Part shown: positions 5,862 to 10,114 of the stretch, one piece after another | Numbering within the stretch: the stretch's first letter is position 1 | How the letters are laid out: every line of letters starts with the position of its first letter | From: UBA4655 sp964585575 | GTDB lineage: Bacteria; Planctomycetota; Planctomycetia; Pirellulales; UBA1268 | DNA length: 10,114 bases | Direction: 5' to 3' | Assembly: GCA_964585575.1 (NCBI GenBank) | Contig: CAZPEM010000119.1 | Coordinates: forward strand, 1 to 10,114 | Made by a program: the position numbers and the translations under genes | Notes under the pieces: generated by a model | What the model was told of the DNA's origin: nothing | The model's database searches: none | The model's input: the letters and a program-made list of their open reading frames with translations, nothing else

Positions 5862-8069
5862 TCACGGACCGGTCCAGCCGGCCGACTCCATCCAGATGTA
5901 GGGCCAGGGATGGGTCCACGGGTTCCAGGCGGGGTAGGCGACGGAGAAGACCGAGAGGCCGAGGAGCAGGAACGCAACCGCCCGTCCCGCGCGGGTCGTT
6001 GAAAGACGGTCGGCAGCCGCGGCCACCGCGGCCGCCCAGAGCGGCGCGAGCCAGAACGCCCATCGGAACCCGCTCGCCGTTCCGCCGTAGTTGCGGTCGG
6101 GCTGGCTGCGGGTGAGGTAGAACGCGAGTACGGCGACCGAAACGGCGGCGACCGCCGCCGCGGCCAGTCGGAGTCTCCGGTCGCCGCGGCCTGCGAGCAC
6201 CGCGAGTCCGGCGGGCACGAGGAGCCAGGCCGGCGTCAACGAGAAGATGCCATGGTGGCCGACGAGGGCGTGGAAGGCATAGCGGGCTGGCGACGGTTCG
6301 CCCCGGTCGATGCCCGTGGGATTCTCCCAGTAACTCTTTAGAACGCGGCCATTCGGCAGTTCGAGCGTGTAGCGGTACCAGCTGTCCGGCCCGTGTCGAT
6401 GCGCGTAGGCGGGCAGCCACGTGCCGTGGGCGAGTCGGTTCGTGCCGATGGCGGCCGCGGCGACGAGGGCCGCCGACGGGAGGAACAGAGAGATCGTCTT
6501 CCTCGGTTCGCAGCCCAGGCACGCCGCGAAGGCGACGGCCGTCCACGCGGCGGCCGGCAGGTCGAAGGCCGCGGCGAGCGACGAAAAGAAGCCGGCCGAG
6601 AGGAACGCGGCCGCGGATCGCTCTCCCTCCATCCAGATCCGCCAGACCGCCATCGCCGAGATCGCCGTGCAGGCCGCCGCGGGGAGGTGATTGTTGAGCA
6701 CCGTCGTGAACGTGAGCAGGAACGTGCCGAACGCGATGACCGCGGCGGCGTAGAGCCGGCCCCAGTCGGTCGTGCCGACCCGCTCCGCGAGCCGGGCCGA
6801 GGCGAGCACCATCGCCGCAAACGGCACGATTCCGAAGAGAACCATCAGCGAGCGTCCGATCGTGAATGGGTGATCGGCCAGCGTCCAGCCGGTGATGCGG
6901 TTCACGAGCCAGTAGGGGCCGGCCACGAGCACCGACAGCAGCGGCGGCTTGCTCGAGTAGAGCCGCAGTCGGCCGCTCGCGTCGGTGTGCGCGACCGCGT
7001 CGATCGTGTCCCATCCCGGCTCCACGACGAGTTCGTCGATCGCGAAGGTGCCCTTTTCCACGAGTGCCCGGGTGGTGAGCCATCGGCTCCGGTCGTTCGC
7101 CGAGAGAAACGGACGCAGCAGCCGCTTGTCACGGCGGACCCGCTCCGCCGCCTCGGCCCGCTCGATCGTTCGACCCTCCGATTGCTCCCGCTTCACGAGA
7201 TCGTCGACGAGCCGCTTCTCGAGCGCGAGCTTGTCGACGCTCGCGACGGAGCCCAGTCGGCCGGCCGCCATGAAGCAGGCGATCGTGCAGAGCATCCCGA
7301 CGACGGCACGGCGGAGGGCCGCGGCCGGTTCGCCCGGCACGTGGCGGTAGGCGACGAGCCGCCCAACCGTGCCGTCGCGGCCGATGCGGGGCAGGCCGCC
7401 CGTGAAGCGAACGAGATCGACGAGGCCGCTGACGAATCGCGACGGCCCGTATTTCGTCCTTCCGCGAACCCTCGGCCGATGGTGGACCGGCAGCTCGACG
7501 ACGCGGTGGCCGCGGGAGGCCGCGAGCACCGGCAGGAAACGGTGCATGCCCTCGGGCAGCGGCACGCCGCCGAACACCTCCGCGCGAAACGCCTTCAGGC
7601 CGCAGTTGTGGTCGTGGAGCGGCAGCCCCGTGAACATCCCGACGATCAGGTTGAAGACCCGCGAGGGAAACGTCTTCCGCCAGGGGTCGTGTCTCGGATG
7701 CTTCCAGCCGTTGACCAGGTCCGCCCCTTCGTCGAGCCGTGAGAGCAATCTCGGAATTTCCGCCGGATCGTCCTGGCCGTCGCCGTCGAGCATCACGATC
7801 GTCAAGTGCGAAGCCGTGGCGATCCCTCGCTCGATGGCCGCCGACTTGCCCCGCGGTCGCTCGAACCGCACCGAACGGACCCGCGGGTCGGCCGCGGACG
7901 CCGCGGCGATCTCCGCCGCCGTGCCGTCTGTCGAGCCATCATCGACGACGATCGCCTCCCACGGGATCGCCGCCCCGTCGAGCGTGCCAGCGATCTCGGC
8001 CAGGATCGGGCCGATGTTGCCGGCTTCGTCACGGGCCGGGATCACGAGGGAAATTGGATCGTGCGGCAT
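5862..8069 (-). CDS. GT2 glycosyltransferase fused to a multi-spanning membrane domain
   Basis: The 735-aa product has two parts. Residues 1 to about 230 are a GT-A fold family 2 glycosyltransferase of the dolichol/undecaprenyl-phosphate type: ISLVIPARDEAGNIG (6-20), VVDDGSTDGT (41-50), the metal-binding MLDGDGQDDP (93-102), HDHNCGLKAFRAEVF (152-166) and RVRGRTKYGPSRF (200-212). Such enzymes normally load a sugar on a lipid carrier at the cytoplasmic face. Residues about 253-715 are a membrane domain with some ten hydrophobic segments (for example near 375-395, 405-425, 438-458, 526-543, 608-628, 634-654, 668-686, 696-712), broken by an extra-membrane part at about 280-370 and a Trp-rich C-terminus. 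Large polytopic partners of this kind include lipid-linked-sugar-using GT-C transferases, so the fusion may make and use the donor in one chain; this is inference. The start at 8069 sits just before the first strand; an ATG at 8180 would add a Pro/Arg-rich tail. No clear binding site is seen. Confidence 0.88.
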   Translation of the reverse strand: MPHDPISLVIPARDEAGNIGPILAEIAGTLDGAAIPWEAIVVDDGSTDGTAAEIAAASAADPRVRSVRFERPRGKSAAIERGIATASHLTIVMLDGDGQDDPAEIPRLLSRLDEGADLVNGWKHPRHDPWRKTFPSRVFNLIVGMFTGLPLHDHNCGLKAFRAEVFGGVPLPEGMHRFLPVLAASRGHRVVELPVHHRPRVRGRTKYGPSRFVSGLVDLVRFTGGLPRIGRDGTVGRLVAYRHVPGEPAAALRRAVVGMLCTIACFMAAGRLGSVASVDKLALEKRLVDDLVKREQSEGRTIERAEAAERVRRDKRLLRPFLSANDRSRWLTTRALVEKGTFAIDELVVEPGWDTIDAVAHTDASGRLRLYSSKPPLLSVLVAGPYWLVNRITGWTLADHPFTIGRSLMVLFGIVPFAAMVLASARLAERVGTTDWGRLYAAAVIAFGTFLLTFTTVLNNHLPAAACTAISAMAVWRIWMEGERSAAAFLSAGFFSSLAAAFDLPAAAWTAVAFAACLGCEPRKTISLFLPSAALVAAAAIGTNRLAHGTWLPAYAHRHGPDSWYRYTLELPNGRVLKSYWENPTGIDRGEPSPARYAFHALVGHHGIFSLTPAWLLVPAGLAVLAGRGDRRLRLAAAAVAAVSVAVLAFYLTRSQPDRNYGGTASGFRWAFWLAPLWAAAVAAAADRLSTTRAGRAVAFLLLGLSVFSVAYPAWNPWTHPWPYIWMESAGWTGP

Positions 8070-8310
8070 CGGTCGATGCGCGAATGAACGCGGCGGGACG
8101 GGCGAGGAGGATGTTGACGGTGGTTGGGGCAGGATACCCCGGCCTCCCCGGACGTGCCATCGCGGTATCGATCGCACCACGGCAGACGCGGCGACGCCAC
8201 ATTGCGTAGACTATCTCGCTCATGAAACGATCCCTCGCCGGCTGCCCGAACGGTCTCACGATGCCCAAGGGGGGCGGCGCCGCGGCGGATCCCGATCGCC
8301 GGAGAAACCC
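8070..8310. promoter_or_regulatory. Divergent intergenic region, GT2-membrane gene / AI-2E gene
   Basis: This 241-bp gap separates divergent starts. On the minus strand TATCCT (8136 down to 8131) followed by GCCCC is a -10-like site about 62 bp before the GT2 start, with TGGCAC (8159-8154) 17 bp further upstream as a poor -35. On the plus strand TAGACT (8207-8212) is a possible -10; its expected start point falls at or just before an ATG at 8222 that opens a 30-codon ORF. GGAGAAA (8301-8307) is a clear ribosome binding site for the AI-2E gene. Confidence 0.4.
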
Positions 8311-8314
8311 ATGA
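8222..8314 (+). CDS. Possible 30-codon leader ORF overlapping the AI-2E start (ATGA)
   Basis: An ATG at 8222 opens a 30-codon frame (MKRSLAGCPNG..., ending RRRNP) whose stop TGA at 8312-8314 overlaps the AI-2E start codon in an ATGA arrangement, the classic geometry of translational coupling. No Shine-Dalgarno precedes it, but a -10-like TAGACT about 10-15 nt upstream would permit leaderless translation. Third-position G/C is about 77 percent, lower than in the large genes by eye, and no domain or membrane segment is visible. The ORF could be chance; the overlap and the putative promoter position are the only support. Confidence 0.25.
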   Translation: MKRSLAGCPNGLTMPKGGGAAADPDRRRNP

Positions 8315-9411
8315 CGAGGCTCGTGTCGCTCGGCGTCATCATCGGACTCGTGGCCGTGTTCGGCCTGCTGTCGCTACGGGTCATGTCGAGCTTCATGCTC
8401 CCGCTGCTGCTCGCGGCGATGCTCGTCGTGGTGTTCGGTCCGCTCCACCGCTGGGTTCGGGACCGGGTCCGCGGGCCGGAGTGGCTCTCCGCCGCCCTCA
8501 CCACCGCGTTCATCCTGCTCCTCGTGCTCGTGCCGTTCTTCCTGCTCGTGTCGCGGGCAGGAGGGGACGCCGTCGCGATGCTCCGCAGCCCCGCGGGGGT
8601 GAAGCTCGACCCGATGGTCCTCGAGGGACTCGTCACGACGGTGAACGACGCGACCGGGCTGCACCTGACGGCCGCGCAGGTCAACGCCGAGATCCGCAAG
8701 CTCGCCGAGGAGTGGATCGGCCCGATCGCCGCGGGAGCCCCCGTCATGATCGTGAAGGCGATCATCGGGCTGATCGTGATGACGGTGAGCCTCTTCTTCT
8801 TCCTCGCCGACGGCCGTCGGATGATCGAGGCCGTCACGCGGCTGATGCCGCTCGACCCGCGGTACCAGCTGCAGCTGCTCGACGAGTTCCAGGAAGTGAG
8901 CCGCGCGGTCGTGAGCTCGACGCTGCTCGCGGCGACGGTGCAGGCGGCGCTCGCCGGACTCGGTTTCTACATGGCGGGGCTGAAGGGCGTGTTCCTTCTC
9001 ACGCTCCTCACCTTCTTCGGCGCGCTCATCCCGTTCGTCGGGGCCGCTTCGGTCTGGGGCACCGCCAGCCTCTACCTGCTCTTCTTCGCCAAGGACACCT
9101 GGGCGGCCGCGGGGGTCGCCATCTGGGGGGCGACGGTCGTCTCGACGATCGACAACGTGATCAAGCCGATCGTCCTGCACGGACAGTCGAAGCTCCACCC
9201 GCTCCTCGCCCTCCTGAGCGTGCTCGGCGGAGTCGGGGCGCTCGGGCCGATCGGAATCTTCGTCGGGCCGATCGTGGTCGCCTTCCTCCAGGCCGCCCTC
9301 ACGATGCTGCAGACGGAGCTGCGGCTCCAGACCGAACTCGGCGGCATGGCGGCGTCGGCCCCCGATGGCCTTCCCGGGCCGGAAGTTGCACGCCGCCCGT
9401 CCGCGGTGTGA
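8311..9411 (+). CDS. AI-2E family transporter (YdiK/TqsA/PerM-like membrane protein)
   Basis: The 366-aa protein has the length and pattern of the AI-2E transporter family, membrane proteins proposed to export small molecules such as autoinducer-2, with other members acting as permeases or Na+/H+ antiporters. Hydrophobic segments lie at about 3-22, 28-43, 62-81, an extra-membrane loop at 85-140, then 145-166, 200-222, 225-250, 252-275 and a long stretch 296-330. Family signatures are visible in GALIPFVGA (237-245), STIDNVIKPIVLHG (278-291) and LGPIGIFVGPIV (311-322). The C-terminus (340-366) is a short, probably disordered tail. The ATG at 8311 has GGAG 6 nt upstream. The stop codon is embedded in the first unit of a 16-bp tandem triplicate. 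The 155-aa gene follows 63 bp later and may be co-transcribed. The substrate cannot be inferred. Confidence 0.93.
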   Translation: MTRLVSLGVIIGLVAVFGLLSLRVMSSFMLPLLLAAMLVVVFGPLHRWVRDRVRGPEWLSAALTTAFILLLVLVPFFLLVSRAGGDAVAMLRSPAGVKLDPMVLEGLVTTVNDATGLHLTAAQVNAEIRKLAEEWIGPIAAGAPVMIVKAIIGLIVMTVSLFFFLADGRRMIEAVTRLMPLDPRYQLQLLDEFQEVSRAVVSSTLLAATVQAALAGLGFYMAGLKGVFLLTLLTFFGALIPFVGAASVWGTASLYLLFFAKDTWAAAGVAIWGATVVSTIDNVIKPIVLHGQSKLHPLLALLSVLGGVGALGPIGIFVGPIVVAFLQAALTMLQTELRLQTELGGMAASAPDGLPGPEVARRPSAV

Positions 9412-9453
9412 AATCTGAGCAGTGTGAAAACTGCGTAGTGTGAAGTCTGGGCG
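9406..9453. repeat. Three tandem 16-bp repeats containing the AI-2E stop codon
   Basis: The units are GTGTGAAATCTGAGCA (9406-9421), GTGTGAAAACTGCGTA (9422-9437) and GTGTGAAGTCTGGGCG (9438-9453). The core GTGTGAA and CTG is identical in all three. The first TGA (9409-9411) is the AI-2E stop; the next two fall in the other two frames because the period is 16. The array occupies most of the gap to the next gene and ends about 12 bp before its ribosome binding site, so it could also be a regulatory direct repeat. Confidence 0.8.
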
Positions 9454-9474
9454 ACCGCAGCCCCCGAGGAACTC

Positions 9475-9942
9475 ATGATGCTCAAGCTCCTGTTCGCCGC
9501 CGCCGGACTCCTGATCGGCGGCATCGAGGCCGCGTTCGTGCCGACCGACGACGGCGGAATCGATTATCTCGTGCGGGTCGAGCCGGACCTCGTTCGTGCG
9601 CAGCCCCCCCACGCGCTCACCAGCGACGTGCCCGCCGACGCCCGCGACGTGCGGAGCGTCCGCATTTACGTCGCCGACGCCTGGCCCCCGTCGGTGGAGC
9701 GTTCGGTCGCCGACGCCGCCCGCCGTCCGCGGCCGCAGCCCGTAGCCGTTGCCGCGATGGCGAGGCCGTCGAGCATCGAGCCGACGACCGTCATGAAGCA
9801 GGAGCGGCCGTGGGGCTGGCTCATCGGATCGCTCGTCGCGCTCTTCCTCTCGCTCGGCGCCAACGTCTACCTCGGCATGCTGCTTGGCCAGATGCGAAGC
9901 CGCTACGTCCGCGAACTCGAGGAACAGGCCGAGGAGGAGTGA
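9475..9942 (+). CDS. Hypothetical exported/membrane-anchored protein, 155 aa
   Basis: I do not recognise a named family. Residues 1-20 (MMLKLLFAAAGLLIGGIEAA) resemble a signal peptide. A region of about 90 residues follows, with DYLVRVEPDLV (30-40) and ARDVRSVRIYV (56-66) looking like beta-strand segments, then a Pro/Arg-rich linker (82-112). A single strong membrane span lies at about 113-137 (WGWLIGSLVALFLSLG and on), followed by a basic stop-transfer RSR (141-143) and an acidic tail ELEEQAEEE. This predicts an extracytoplasmic N-terminal part and a short cytoplasmic tail. GAGGA (9466-9470) precedes two consecutive ATGs (9475 and 9478), and either could be used. It lies 63 bp after the AI-2E gene on the same strand. 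Third codon positions are mostly G/C, supporting a real gene. Confidence 0.75.
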   Translation: MMLKLLFAAAGLLIGGIEAAFVPTDDGGIDYLVRVEPDLVRAQPPHALTSDVPADARDVRSVRIYVADAWPPSVERSVADAARRPRPQPVAVAAMARPSSIEPTTVMKQERPWGWLIGSLVALFLSLGANVYLGMLLGQMRSRYVRELEEQAEEE

Positions 9943-9961
9943 GCGGGGCGGCCAACGGGCC

Positions 9962-10011
9962 GGGTTCGGGGCAGCCCCTCACGGTCAACGCTGCTGGGTT
10001 CGGGGCCGCCC
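9962..10011. repeat. Duplicated 16-mer, 34-bp period
   Basis: GGGTTCGGGGCAGCCC (9962-9977) recurs as GGGTTCGGGGCCGCCC (9996-10011) with one mismatch. In both copies the GGGGC/GCCC core is self-complementary, so each could form a small hairpin. It lies just after the 155-aa gene, whose stop is 20 bp upstream of the first copy. Confidence 0.6.
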
Positions 10012-10066
10012 ATGTGCCGCTCGCCGGACGTTCGCTCCGGACATCCTGTCCTTCGCTCGCTCGGAC

Positions 10067-10103
10067 CTGACTGGCGCTTCGGCCTCCGGCCTGCGCTGGT
10101 CAG
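10067..10103 (+). terminator. Strong stem-loop, possible terminator or repeat-element hairpin
   Basis: CTGACTGGCGC (10067-10077) pairs with GCGCTGGTCAG (10093-10103). As plus-strand RNA this is an unbroken 11-bp stem with two G-U wobbles, and the loop can fold further through GGCC (10081-10084) with GGCC (10088-10091) around a UCC triloop. On the minus strand the wobbles would be A-C mismatches, so the structure favours a plus-strand transcript. It could end the AI-2E/155-aa transcript, but no U-run follows within the window, so an intrinsic terminator is not proven. Confidence 0.4.
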
Positions 10104-10114
10104 CTACGCCGTCT

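Larger units (their letters stand above)
9943..10114. other. Non-coding, repeat- and hairpin-rich 3' edge
   Basis: No convincing gene covers this stretch. It holds a duplicated 16-mer (9962-9977 and 9996-10011), several GGAC/GTCC symmetries between 10024 and 10066 (for example GGACATCCTGTCC at 10039-10051), TTCGCT words repeated at 10031 and 10052, and a strong hairpin at 10067-10103. This density of short palindromes resembles dispersed intergenic palindromic elements, but with one copy in view that cannot be confirmed. The segment runs off the window. Confidence 0.5.

Noticed and set aside
6393..7742. 449-codon plus-strand open frame inside the GT2-membrane gene
   Set aside because: It is an antisense shadow, Arg/Glu-rich and without motifs, while the minus-strand frame has clear GT2 motifs and membrane spans.
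8153..8159. TGGCACG on the minus strand as half of a sigma-54 promoter
   Set aside because: The required TTGC-type -12 element is absent at the proper spacing (GGGG is found instead).
8070..8180. N-terminal extension of the GT2 gene from the ATG at 8180
   Set aside because: The extra 37 residues are Pro/Arg/Ser-rich and unlike a GT2 N-terminus, and the family fold starts right after the ATG at 8069.
1..10114. tRNA, rRNA, transposase, phage, toxin-antitoxin or known defence genes
   Set aside because: I looked for conserved tRNA arms, transposase catalytic motifs, and small toxin/antitoxin or defence-type pairs on both strands and found none.

Overview
The window is very GC-rich with strongly GC-biased third codon positions. 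It carries a set of genes that fits a Planctomycetota bacterium: an exported S46 peptidase, a GT2 enzyme fused to a large membrane domain, and small exported or membrane proteins of unknown function. The assignment rests on gene flavour only; there is no rRNA or marker gene. I see no tRNA, rRNA, CRISPR, transposase, phage or defence gene. It looks like a chromosomal housekeeping and accessory stretch.

Layout. A small SRPBCC-fold gene (99-548, -) diverges from a signal-peptide-bearing S46 dipeptidyl peptidase (610-2727, +). The peptidase converges, with a 21-bp overlap, on a two-gene minus-strand unit: an unknown 211-aa protein (4327-4962) followed 6 bp later by a fused aminoglycoside-phosphotransferase-like/AAA P-loop kinase (2707-4320). 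That unit diverges from an RluA-family pseudouridine synthase (5071-5811, +). The synthase converges on a 735-aa GT2-membrane fusion (5862-8069, -). A 241-bp divergent region with a possible 30-codon leader ORF precedes an AI-2E family transporter (8311-9411, +) and a 155-aa membrane protein (9475-9942, +). The window ends in non-coding DNA with repeats and a strong hairpin.

How the genes relate. Only the 211-aa/APH-AAA pair and the AI-2E/155-aa pair look co-transcribed. The rest is a mosaic of single genes for peptide degradation outside the cytoplasm, RNA modification, envelope glycosylation and transport. No multi-gene pathway is visible.

The most notable structures are non-coding. Two genes (RluA and AI-2E) each end in a tandem triplicate of a 16- or 17-bp unit whose first copy contains the stop codon, so TGA is presented in all three frames. 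A perfect 12-bp inverted repeat flanks the SRPBCC/peptidase promoter region and overlaps a start codon. The 3' edge carries a repeat- and hairpin-rich segment. I found no clear new multi-gene system.
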